A stretch of 32,712 nucleotides of DNA from an uncultured Eubacteriales bacterium (GTDB lineage: Bacteria > Bacillota > Clostridia > Oscillospirales > Acutalibacteraceae), in assembly GCA_900316025.1 (NCBI GenBank), contig ONBJ01000015.1, positions 1 to 32,712 on the forward strand, given 5' to 3'. The notes under the pieces were generated by a model. That model saw only the letters and a list, made by a program, of their open reading frames with translations, made no database searches and was not told the DNA's origin. The translations under genes and the position numbers were made by a program. Positions 7,100 to 15,100 of the stretch are shown here, piece after piece (the first letter of the stretch is position 1; each line of letters starts with the position of its first letter).

Positions 7100-7840
7100 A
7101 TGGTAATAACAAAACGGGAACTTATAAAAATCTCTGTCATATCTGTCATAGGTATTGCTGCACTTATATTTCTGCTCATAGGCTGCACAAAATCGGTAAA
7201 TGCCAGTGTACAGCCGCAGACTTATCTTCCTGTCATAGTAATTGACCCCGGTCACGGCGGAGAAGACGGCGGAGCGGTAGCTCCGGACGGCACAAATGAA
7301 AAGGATATAAACCTTGGAATTGCAAAACAGCTTGATACAATATGCCGATATTCGGGAATAAAAACAATTATGACACGAAAATCAGATATTGCCATATATG
7401 ATGTCGGAAAAGATACATTGCGTTCCAAAAAAGTTTCCGATATGAAAAACAGGCTTAAAATTTTCAATCAGGATAAAAACTCGATAGCGGTAAGCATACA
7501 TCAGAACAAGTTTGAAAAAGAAAAATACAGCGGAAGTCAGTTATTTTTTTCTGCAAACAATCCAAAAAGCGAAATGCTTGCAGAGTGCATAAGACTATCG
7601 GTTACAGGTATGATGCAGCCTGACAACAAGCGTGAGAAAAAAGCCGCAACAAAGGATATATACCTTCTGTATAACTGTACTCAGCCTTCCGTAATAGTGG
7701 AATGCGGTTTTCTGTCAAACAATGCGGAGCTTGAAAAGCTCAAAAGCAAGGAATATCAGAAAAAAATAGCATTTTCCGTATACTGCGGCTGTCTGGAATA
7801 CATAAACAGGGTAAATTCGGATTATCAGCCTTTAAAATAA
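7100..7840 (+). CDS. cwlD: CwlD-like N-acetylmuramoyl-L-alanine amidase
   Basis: 246 residues: an N-terminal membrane anchor/signal (about 10-29), then an Amidase_3 domain. Zinc and catalytic residues are visible as His52 (D-P-G-H-G-G), Glu67 (N-E-K-D), His134 (S-I-H-Q-N) and Glu201 (V-E-C-G-F-L-S-N). The pattern and length match CwlD, which trims stem peptides so that muramic delta-lactam can form in spore cortex. Other Amidase_3 cell-wall hydrolases look similar, so the spore-specific role is inferred, though sigma-K nearby suits it. GGGAG precedes the ATG by ten bases. Its last 16 bases overlap the end of the convergent methyltransferase gene. Confidence 0.82.
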   Translation: MVITKRELIKISVISVIGIAALIFLLIGCTKSVNASVQPQTYLPVIVIDPGHGGEDGGAVAPDGTNEKDINLGIAKQLDTICRYSGIKTIMTRKSDIAIYDVGKDTLRSKKVSDMKNRLKIFNQDKNSIAVSIHQNKFEKEKYSGSQLFFSANNPKSEMLAECIRLSVTGMMQPDNKREKKAATKDIYLLYNCTQPSVIVECGFLSNNAELEKLKSKEYQKKIAFSVYCGCLEYINRVNSDYQPLK

Positions 7841-8943
7841 ATGTATACCTGACATTTTATCATACCATTGTAAAGCTTACGTCTTTTGTCTGCTCTGCGG
7901 CCGAAAATTTTCTCAAAATCTTCATCAGGTGTTATTATGGTATAGCTCATACCGTTTCGTTTTACAAATCTTTCACCCATTATTTTATAAAGCGTCTGAG
8001 CCTGCTCAACATCAAGAAGCCTTTCGCCATACGGAGGATTTGTTATTATTATACATTTGTCAAATCCGCACGAAAAATCACGTATATCACGTTTTTCAAA
8101 TCTGATATAACCGTCAAGTCCTGCTTTTATGACGTTTTCTTCGGCTATTTTCAGGGCTTTGCCGTCTATATCGTAACCAAAGCCTCTGAACTCAGAATTT
8201 TTTCTTTCCTCAGACAAAGCCTTTTCAATTTCCAAATCCCATATTTTTTCGCTGAAAAAGCTCCAGTGCTTAAAGGTAAAATCACGTTTTTTTCCGGGAG
8301 CTATGTTCATAGCCTTGAAGGCTGCTTCTATAAGATTTGTTCCCGAACCGCAGAAAGGATCTGCTACGATACTGTTGCTGTGTACGTGAGATAAATCTGC
8401 AATAGCTGCTGCCAGAGTTTCCTTTATCGGTGCTTCCGTTGAAATTTCCCTGTAACCACGCTTGTGCAGTCCGTTTCCTGATGTGTCTATCATAACAAGT
8501 ACGCTGTTTTTCATTATAAGAAACTGTATCTGAAAAAGCTCACCGCTTTCCTCAAGCCAGCTTACTTTATATTTTCCCTTAAGCCTTTCGGCTATGGCTT
8601 TTTTTATTATTTTCTGACACGCCGGAACACTGCTAAGCTGAGAACTCAGACTTCTGCCCTTTACGGGAAATTTATCGTATTTCCCTATCCATTTTTCCCA
8701 CTCCAGAGCCTTTACACCCTGAAAAAGCTCCTCAAAGGTTTTTGCGGTAAATCGTCCCATTTCTATAAGAATGCGTTCACTGTAGCGTGAGCATATATTT
8801 GCTCTTGCAATAATGTCAAAATCTCCGCAAAAATTAACTCTGCCGTTTTCTGCTCTGACGTTTTCTGCTCCCAGAAAACGCAGTTCCTGAGCGACTATTC
8901 CTTCAACTCCGAGCATACAGGGAGCGGTCATATTTATCATCAT
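7825..8943 (-). CDS. THUMP-domain class I RNA methyltransferase (RlmL-N/YpsC type)
   Basis: 372 residues. An N-terminal THUMP RNA-binding region is followed by a UPF0020-type SAM methyltransferase domain with A-D-P-F-C-G-S-G-T (SAM/metal-facing motif) and the catalytic N-P-P-Y-G-E-R. Relatives make N2-methylguanosine in 23S rRNA or tRNA; the exact base is unknown here. The start at 8943 is chosen because AGGAA lies just before it; the frame can be extended to 8988, but without a ribosome site. Single gene, convergent with the amidase gene and overlapping it by 16 bases. Confidence 0.87.
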   Translation of the reverse strand: MMINMTAPCMLGVEGIVAQELRFLGAENVRAENGRVNFCGDFDIIARANICSRYSERILIEMGRFTAKTFEELFQGVKALEWEKWIGKYDKFPVKGRSLSSQLSSVPACQKIIKKAIAERLKGKYKVSWLEESGELFQIQFLIMKNSVLVMIDTSGNGLHKRGYREISTEAPIKETLAAAIADLSHVHSNSIVADPFCGSGTNLIEAAFKAMNIAPGKKRDFTFKHWSFFSEKIWDLEIEKALSEERKNSEFRGFGYDIDGKALKIAEENVIKAGLDGYIRFEKRDIRDFSCGFDKCIIITNPPYGERLLDVEQAQTLYKIMGERFVKRNGMSYTIITPDEDFEKIFGRRADKRRKLYNGMIKCQVYIYFKG

Positions 8944-9033
8944 AATAAAATTCCTTTCGCAAATGTCATAAAAGCAAAAAATTTTCATCTGTACGGTTGG
9001 AATGGTTTTCTCATTGTATAGCTATGACAATTA

Positions 9034-9117
9034 AAAGTTTTGTCCACTTTTTTTCAAAAGTGGTGGGGTCAAGGGTCGAAGCCACTTGTGGGATTTTTAA
9101 GGGCAAAGCCCTTAAAC
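9034..9117 (+). repeat. Modular hairpin repeat, diverged copy E
   Basis: This copy has the same plan as the copies at 22817, 30736, 11647 and 23627: an AAAGTTT start, a first hairpin (CCACTTTT.../...AAAAGTGG), a central segment, then the TTTAAGGGCAAAGCCCTTAAA hairpin. The arms carry different bases but still pair. Together with 9134-9307 it fills the 400-bp gap between the methyltransferase and hpf genes. Confidence 0.55.
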
Positions 9118-9133
9118 TCCCCGAAATTCCAAA

Positions 9134-9157
9134 CAAAATTTGCTTACGCAAATTTTG
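9134..9157. repeat. Perfect 10-bp hairpin with TTAC loop
   Basis: CAAAATTTGC-TTAC-GCAAATTTTG. It resembles the inner arms of the nested palindromes and lies between the modular repeat at 9034 and the nested palindrome at 9204. It may be a free-standing module of the same system. Confidence 0.6.
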
Positions 9158-9203
9158 ACAGCCGCACGCGTGAAAAATTTTCAGGTTTTCAGCACACAAA
9201 TAC

Positions 9204-9307
9204 AGGCGATTGCAGACATCAAAATACTTTGTATTTTGATTGTAAGCATTGCCGTAAGCAATGCTTATGCTCGTGAACATAAAGTTCACGAGCATCTGCA
9301 ATCGCCT
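9204..9307. repeat. Nested cloverleaf-like palindrome, copy 2
   Basis: The closing stem AGGCGATTGCAGA (9204-9216) pairs perfectly with 9295-9307. Inside are three consecutive hairpins: ATCAAAATAC-TTT-GTATTTTGAT (9218-9240); TAAGCATTGC-CGTAA-GCAATGCTTA (9243-9267), extendable by two G-T pairs; and GCTCGTGAAC-ATAAA-GTTCACGAGC (9269-9293). Almost no base is left unpaired between the arms. It lies 3' of hpf. It is not a tRNA: it has no CCA end, no T-loop and the wrong arm lengths. Confidence 0.8.
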
Positions 9308-9343
9308 TAGTAGGAGCTTAAATCCAAGCTGAAACATCTCTGA

Positions 9344-9904
9344 TTAATCTTCGTCATCACCATCGGGAACAAGCAGACCGTATCTTCCGTCTTTTCTCTT
9401 ATATACAACCGAAATATAATCAGTATCTGCGTCCTTGAACATAAAGAACTGGTGATTGAGCAGATTCATCTGCAATACGGCTTCCTCAACCGACATAGGC
9501 TTTACAGGAATAGACTTCGTTCTTGCAATCTCAAAGCTTTCTTCCTGAACGTCCTGTTCAATATCGTCATACGTAAAGGTATAGTCCTCGAAAAAGTTGT
9601 CTATGTTCGCTGCCTTATGCTTTTTTTCAAGTCTTGTTTTATTCTTGCGGATAAGACCGCCTACAATATCGATAACTCTGTCAACTGCATCATTCATTTC
9701 CTCGCAGGTACTTTCTGCACGATAAATCATTCCGCTGTCCTTTATGGTGAGTTCAACTGTCTGATTATTCTTTTGCAGAGTTACCGTAACAACGGCAGAA
9801 GCTGTATCTGTAAAAATTCTGTCAAATTTACCGAGCTTTTTTTCAACTCTTTCCTTAAAGTTATCCTTTAAATTTACGTTTCTTGCAATATAAGTAATTT
9901 TCAT
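9344..9904 (-). CDS. hpf: Ribosome hibernation promoting factor, long form
   Basis: 186 residues. The N-terminal ~100 residues form the HPF/YfiA fold (M-K-I-T-Y-I-A-R-N-V start, A-E-S-T near the end of the sheet), which binds in the 30S decoding region. A linker leads to a C-terminal dimerisation domain (about 128-182) with M-S-V-E-E-A-V-L-Q-M and N-H-Q-F-F-M-F motifs. Long HPF alone makes 100S ribosome dimers in stationary phase. GGAGG precedes the ATG at 9904, and an extended -10 promoter lies at 9962-9970. Single-gene unit with a large structured palindrome at its 3' side. Confidence 0.95.
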   Translation of the reverse strand: MKITYIARNVNLKDNFKERVEKKLGKFDRIFTDTASAVVTVTLQKNNQTVELTIKDSGMIYRAESTCEEMNDAVDRVIDIVGGLIRKNKTRLEKKHKAANIDNFFEDYTFTYDDIEQDVQEESFEIARTKSIPVKPMSVEEAVLQMNLLNHQFFMFKDADTDYISVVYKRKDGRYGLLVPDGDDED

Positions 9905-9961
9905 AAAGCTTTACCTCCTGAATTTTGTTGATAAATATATAACTTATCTTCATACTTAGGT

Positions 9962-9970
9962 ATTATACCA
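9962..9970 (-). promoter_or_regulatory. Extended -10 promoter of hpf
   Basis: The minus strand reads TGGTATAAT, a perfect -10 with the TGn extension. The -35 position (about TTTATT) is poor, which is common for extended -10 promoters. Confidence 0.65.
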
Positions 9971-10065
9971 CATAATTTATAAAAAATAAAGATAGTTTTC
10001 TGAATTTTTAGTTAAAAAATTAAATAAAAATAATATCGTTTATTCGTCGTATTTAAATTAAGGTG

Positions 10066-10094
10066 TTTCAGAAAATGAATTTTTGTAGTATAAT
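10066..10094 (+). promoter_or_regulatory. Probable promoter of tcdA
   Basis: TATAAT at 10089-10094 has TTTCAG 17 bases upstream as a weak -35. The start codon is at 10135. Confidence 0.5.
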
Positions 10095-10134
10095 CATATG
10101 GAAGAAAAAAATATTATAAGGAGAGTTTGAATTT

Positions 10135-10866
10135 ATGGATAACGATAAAATGAATTTTCTGACCAGAACCGAAATGCTGCTCGGAAGCGAAGCTGTGGAG
10201 ATACTCAGAAATTCAAGGGTGGCTGTATTCGGAATAGGCGGAGTAGGCGGATATACTGCGGAGGCACTTGTAAGAAGCGGTATAGGAGAAATAGACATAA
10301 TAGACAGTGACACAATAAGCGTGACAAATATAAACAGGCAGATATTTGCCACATATGAAACCATAGGAGAATATAAAACCGATGTTGCAAAGAAGCATCT
10401 TGAAGCGATAAGTCCTTACATAAAGGTAAACGCACACAGGATATTTTATATACCTGAAACAGCGGCTCAGTTCAATTTTTCGGATTATGATTACATTGTG
10501 GACGCTATTGATACAGTTACGGGAAAAATAGAACTTGTGATGAATGCCGCTAAATCAGATACGCCTATAATAAGCTCTATGGGTGCAGGAAATAAGATTG
10601 ACCCGACAGCATTTGAAGTATCTGATATTTACAGGACTTCAGTATGTCCTCTTGCAAGAGTAATGCGTCAGGAGCTTAAAAAACGTGGTATTAAAAAGCT
10701 CAAGGTGGTTTATTCAAAGGAAAAACCTTCTGTTCCTGAAGCTGACAGAACTGTTGAGTACGGAAAAAAACGTATTCCCGGAAGTGTTGCATTTGTTCCT
10801 TCAGTTGCAGGTCTGATTATAGCAGGTGAGGTAATCAAAGATATTATAAAGCTTAAAAAATTATAG
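10135..10866 (+). CDS. tcdA: tRNA threonylcarbamoyladenosine dehydratase TcdA
   Basis: 243 residues of the ThiF/MoeB/E1-like family. TcdA activates t6A37 of ANN-decoding tRNAs with ATP and cyclises it to ct6A. The nucleotide-binding G-I-G-G-V-G-G lies at about 33-39, followed by the D-x-D-x-I-x-x-x-N-x-N-R-Q motif (D-S-D-T-I-S-V-T-N-I-N-R-Q). The S-V-C-P-L-A-R-V-M-R segment further on is characteristic of the YgdL/CsdL branch. AAGGAGAG precedes the ATG. The gene ends one base before the convergent sigK stop, with no terminator between them. Confidence 0.9.
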   Translation: MDNDKMNFLTRTEMLLGSEAVEILRNSRVAVFGIGGVGGYTAEALVRSGIGEIDIIDSDTISVTNINRQIFATYETIGEYKTDVAKKHLEAISPYIKVNAHRIFYIPETAAQFNFSDYDYIVDAIDTVTGKIELVMNAAKSDTPIISSMGAGNKIDPTAFEVSDIYRTSVCPLARVMRQELKKRGIKKLKVVYSKEKPSVPEADRTVEYGKKRIPGSVAFVPSVAGLIIAGEVIKDIIKLKKL

Positions 10867-10867
10867 T

Positions 10868-11557
10868 TTATAACAAGCCTTTTTCAAATCTTTTTTTCAG
10901 CTTTTTCAATGCTTTTGTTTCTATTCTTGATACATACGAACGTGATATGTTCAGCATATCAGCTATTTCTCTCTGCGTTCTTTCGTCCGTACCGTTAAGT
11001 CCGTATCTCAGAAATATTACTGTTTTTTCCCTTTCATCGAGAACTTCGTTTATATATCTGTCTAAAAGCTCACTTTTCAGTTTTATGTCCAGTCTGTCAA
11101 CTATATCATCATTAACGGCTATCACGTCCATAAGTACAAGATTGTTTCCGTCCTTATCTGTATCAAAGACTTCATTCAGCGATACGTCCTGACGGCTCTT
11201 TCTGGAGCTTCTGAACATCATAAGTATTTCATTCTGTACACAGGTTGCGGCATATGAGCTTAATCTCTGTGCCTTGTTTATGTCGAACGTGTTTATAGCT
11301 TTTATAAGTCCTATCACTCCTACTGATATTAAGTCATCATAATCATTTGTTCCTGCGGAACAGTATTTCTTTACTATGTGGGCAACAAGTCTGAGATTAT
11401 GCTCAACAAGAATATTTCTTGCCTCAGTATCCCCCTTAGCCGCACGTTCAAGATACTTTCTCTCCTCCGCATAAGGCAGCGGCTTCGGATAAGCGTTTGA
11501 CGAGGTAAGGTGCAGAATAAATATAGTAAACATACCGTTCAACAACTCAAGCAGCAA
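10868..11557 (-). CDS. sigK: Sporulation sigma factor sigma-K, intact pro-form
   Basis: 229 residues. Region 2 (R-N-I-L-V-E-H-N-L-R-L-V-A-H-I-V-K-K-Y, then D-L-I-S-V-G-V-I-G-L-I-K) and the region 4 helix-turn-helix (Q-R-E-I-A-D-M-L-N-I-S-R-S-Y-V-S-R-I-E) match sigma-K, the late mother-cell factor for coat genes. About 20 hydrophobic residues precede N-A-Y-P-K-P-L, corresponding to the membrane-held pro-sequence removed by SpoIVFB in Bacillus. The start is TTG at 11557 with GGGAG ten bases before; an inner ATG (residue 9) would shorten the pro-sequence. The gene is continuous, so no skin-type element interrupts it. CATATAAA upstream faintly resembles a sigma-E -10, but I would not rely on it. 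Confidence 0.9.
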   Translation of the reverse strand: MLLELLNGMFTIFILHLTSSNAYPKPLPYAEERKYLERAAKGDTEARNILVEHNLRLVAHIVKKYCSAGTNDYDDLISVGVIGLIKAINTFDINKAQRLSSYAATCVQNEILMMFRSSRKSRQDVSLNEVFDTDKDGNNLVLMDVIAVNDDIVDRLDIKLKSELLDRYINEVLDEREKTVIFLRYGLNGTDERTQREIADMLNISRSYVSRIETKALKKLKKRFEKGLL

Positions 11558-11646
11558 TTACAAACAACTCCCTTTACAAAGTAAAATAAAAAAACGGTTT
11601 GCTTATTTATATGCTTTTATTCTGAAATTTTGCAAGTCCAAATACC

Positions 11647-11757
11647 GTTTAAGGGTTTCACCCTTAAAAATCCTGACCAAAGGCTCTGCCTTTGGAAACC
11701 GCAAGGGCTCTGCCCTTGACCCGCAAGCCTTTGAAAAGGCTTGACCTAAACTTTATG
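11647..11757 (-). repeat. Modular hairpin repeat, copy C with an extra module
   Basis: The complement reads as the 22817 copy (AAAGTTTAGGTCAAGCC..., CCAAAGGC hairpin, TTTAAGGG hairpin) but carries 22 additional bases forming one more hairpin, CAAGGGC-TCT-GCCCTTG. Length is 111 bp against 89 bp in copies A and B. It lies upstream of sigK, between it and the mini membrane protein. Confidence 0.75.
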
Positions 11758-11780
11758 GTTCTGAAATCAGAGATGAAGAA

Positions 11781-11823
11781 ATCCAAAGGCGGCAGCTTTT
11801 CGGGAAAGCTGCCGCCTTTGGAT
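11781..11823 (-). terminator. 19-bp perfect hairpin 3' of the mini membrane gene
   Basis: Positions 11781-11799 pair perfectly with 11805-11823 (core CCAAAGGCGGCAGC), with a 5-base loop. It starts a few bases after the stop of the minus-strand gene at 11830 and is followed on that strand by TTTCTTC, so it probably acts as its terminator. The core CCAAAGGCGG resembles one arm of the modular repeat. Confidence 0.7.
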
Positions 11824-11829
11824 AAATAT

Positions 11830-12036
11830 TTATTTTTTCTTTATCGAAAGAATTATAATTGTGATTATAGCTGCTGCCATAAGTACAGCGGTTATAACTA
11901 CAACTATTGTGCTGCTGTCACCTGTTGAGGTTATGCCTTTTCCCTCTCCGAGTGCAAAGCACTCAAACAAAGATGACATAAAAAGTCCGATTATCGCAAA
12001 AAGCGAAGCTGTCAAAGCTGATAATTTGTTTTTCAT
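11830..12036 (-). CDS. 68-residue membrane protein with sorting-signal-like tail
   Basis: It consists of an N-terminal hydrophobic signal-like segment (about 5-28), only ~12 residues of exposed sequence, then S-T-G-D-S-S (37-42), a second hydrophobic segment (44-64) and K-K-K at the end. The T-G-D plus membrane span plus lysines resembles the C-terminal cell-wall sorting signals of Clostridia (x-P-x-T-G-D), but the proline is absent and almost no mature protein would remain. ACGGAGG lies upstream at a rather long spacing. It has a probable promoter (12084-12112) and a strong hairpin terminator, so it is likely expressed. Function unknown. Confidence 0.6.
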   Translation of the reverse strand: MKNKLSALTASLFAIIGLFMSSLFECFALGEGKGITSTGDSSTIVVVITAVLMAAAIITIIILSIKKK

Positions 12037-12083
12037 AATTTTTTAAAGACCTCCGTTTAGGTAATATAGTTTGACAAGTGCTG

Positions 12084-12112
12084 ATTATAGCATATATACA
12101 GAGTAAAGTAAA
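12084..12112 (-). promoter_or_regulatory. Probable promoter of the mini membrane gene
   Basis: On the minus strand TATAAT (12084-12089) has TTTACT (12107-12112) 17 bases upstream, four of six matches to the -35 consensus. It lies right at the 3' end of mfd. Confidence 0.6.
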
Positions 12113-12115
12113 ATG

Positions 12116-15100
12116 TCAAATAAAAATCTGATTCAGGATTTTCAGAACAGGTGTATATTTTTTTATTTTGAGATATATATGAGGTTTGTTTTCAAGTCTG
12201 AGTATTCCCTGACCTGCAAGCTTTCCCATAAGTTCGCCCACTTTCGGAGTGCGGACATCGGCAAGATATAAGAGCATAGCATCGTTGAGCTGTTTTATTT
12301 CATATACACCGTATGATGATGCTGAGCTTCTTATCAGTGCTATGTCTATAAGTCCTTTGACGGCATCGGGAACATCTCCAAACCTGTCTATAAGCTCGTC
12401 TGTTACGTCGGCAGCATCCTCTTTTGTGCGTATATCCGCAATTCGTCTGTACATTGCAATTCTCAGCTTCAAAGACGGAATGTAGTTTTCGGGAATGTGT
12501 GCAGGTATAGGAACATCTATGGAACATTCTATATCCTGCGGAAGTGTTTCTTCTCCCTTTTCCTCTCTTATAGCCTCGTTGAGAAGCTTTAAGTACATAT
12601 CATAGCCTACAATTTCCATATGACCGTGCTGTTGTGCTCCCAGTACGTTTCCTGCACCTCTTATTTCAAGGTCACGCATAGCAATCTTGAAGCCGCTGCC
12701 GAACTCTGTAAATTCTTCGATAGCCGCAAGTCGTTTGGCTGATACTTCGGTAAGTACTTTCATCGGTCTGAAAGTAAAATAGGCATAGGCACGTCTTGAA
12801 GAACGTCCCACTCTTCCTCTCAACTGATGAAGCTGTGATAGTCCCATATAATCGGCATTATCTATTATCAGGGTATTTGCGTTAGGAATATCGACACCTG
12901 TTTCTATGATAGTAGTGCAGACAAGCACGTTTATTTCCTGTTCCAACATTTTTCTCCAGACCTCGGAAAGCTGATGTTCGCTCATTTTTCCGTGACCAAC
13001 TCCGACATTCGCTTCGGGTATTCCCTCAGATATACCGAATGCACAGCTATCTATAGTTTCAACGCTGTTGTGCAGATAGAAAACCTGACCGCCTCTACGG
13101 AGTTCTCTTTTGATTGCTTCAAATATAACCTCACGGTCATATTCCATTACATAGGTCTGTACAGGCTGTCTGTCCTGAGGAGCTTCCTCCAGAACGGACA
13201 TATCCCTTATTCCGCTCATAGCCATATTGAGAGTTCTTGGAATAGGCGTTGCGGAAAGTGTGAGAACATCTACATTACTGCAAAGCTCCTTGAAACGCTC
13301 TTTCTGAGCAACTCCGAAACGCTGTTCCTCGTCTATTATGACAAGTCCTAAATCATGGAATTTTATATCCTTTGAAATAAGTCTGTGCGTTCCGATAACC
13401 ATATCAATATTGCCCTGTTTAAGCTCTTTTATTATTTCGGCTTGCTGAGCAGAAGTTCGGAAACGTGAAAGAAGTTCTATTTTTACGTCAAAGCCTTCAA
13501 ATCTTCTCAAAGCTGTCTGATAGTGCTGCCAGGCAAGAATGGTTGTGGGACAAAGCAATGCACACTGCTTTAAATCAGCTACACACTTGAATGCTGCTCT
13601 TAATGCTACCTCTGTTTTTCCGAAGCCTACATCTCCGCATAAAAGTCTGTCCATTGGTGCAAGTCTTTCCATATCGCTTGTTATTTCCTCTATACAGCGG
13701 AGTTGGTCGCTTGTTTCCTCGTATTCAAAGTGAGAGGCAAAATCTCTGTGCCATTCGTTATCTCTTGAAAACGCATATCCTTTGGACTTCATACGTTCTG
13801 AATAAAGTCTGATAAGTTCCTTTGCTATATCCTTTACGGCACTTCTTACTCTTGATTTAGCCTTTGCCCAGTCGTTTCCGCCAAGTCTGCTGAGCTTTAT
13901 CTTTTTATCCTCCTGCGGCCCTATATACTTTGAAACCATATCGAGCTGTGTTACAGGTACATAAAGTTCGTCGTCCTTTGCGTAAAGTATGGTAATATAA
14001 TCTTTTATAACACCGTCTTTTTCGAGTTTGTTTATGCCTCTGTATACGCCTATTCCAAACTTTGTATGCACAACATAGTCGCCTGTGCTGAGTTCTTCAA
14101 GAGAATATATCTGCTGTGCATTTTTAGGTCTGGAAAGCTTCTTTTTTGCGGCTTTGAACACTGTTCCGTGAGAAACAAGTCTGAACTTTGCCTGAGGATA
14201 TAAAAATCCTGAGGATAACGCACCTTCCATAACGTAAATTTTATCGGGCAGAGGTTTTTCAATATCCTTTACAAACTGTACGGGGTAGCTTTCATCTTTG
14301 AGCTGCTGTTCAACAGATACCGCATTTTTTTCCGTTCCTGCAAAAATGACAACCGTCATACCGCTTGAAAAATCAGCATCAAGTTCTTCTTTAAGAACCT
14401 TGTATGAACCGCTCCACAGAGAAAGCTGTTTTGCGTTGAAGCTTATAAGCTCCTTAAGCGGCAGTTCATATGAGCCGTGTGTAAAATTATCAAGAAAAAC
14501 GACAGTTCCCTTGCCGAAAAAGTCCCATACCTCAAATTTTTCAGCACAATAGCTTTCAAAGCCCTTGCAAAGACTTCCTGCGGCAAAATTATCCTTTAAT
14601 TCTCCGTTATACTGGGTATAGAATGAATTTTGTCTTGATTTTACCTTGGTTTGTTCAGATATGAATATTATTCTGTTTTCGATATAGTCAAGAAGGGAAT
14701 TTTTCTCGTCATATACAAGGTTTATGAATTTATCAGCCGAACCAGGAGTTATTCCCTGCATAAGCATATCGGCTTCACTTTGAAGTATTTCCTTTGCTTT
14801 AGCTGAGTTTTTACCTCTTAAAAGTTTTAACTTCTGCGTTATTTTATCGGCAAGAAGCAGCTTGTCATTTATAAGAACCTCAACCGAAGGAACTACTGTG
14901 ATTTTTTCAACATAATCAATACGTCTTTGAGTTTCGGTGTCAAACGTATTGATTGTATCAATTTCATCGCCCCAAAATTCTATTCTTACGGGCTTTTCCG
15001 TATCTGGCATAAATAAATCGAGTATTCCTCCACGGCTTGCAAACTGTCCTGCACCCTCTACTATATCACAGCGTTCATATCCGTTAAGAACAAGCGTCTG

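Noticed and set aside
8944..8988. Longer start for the THUMP methyltransferase
   Set aside because: Adds 15 residues without homology; the ribosome site AGGAA fits the ATG at 8943.
9204..9307. tRNA or tRNA-like gene
   Set aside because: Three arms inside a closing stem invite the idea, but arm lengths, missing T-loop and missing acceptor end rule out a tRNA.
9011..9337. 108-codon minus-strand frame and 78-codon plus-strand frame in the hpf gap
   Set aside because: Both run through structured repeats at 9034-9307; no ribosome site and no protein-like pattern.
11692..11928. 78-codon plus-strand open frame
   Set aside because: Made of the modular repeat, a terminator hairpin and the antisense of the mini membrane gene.
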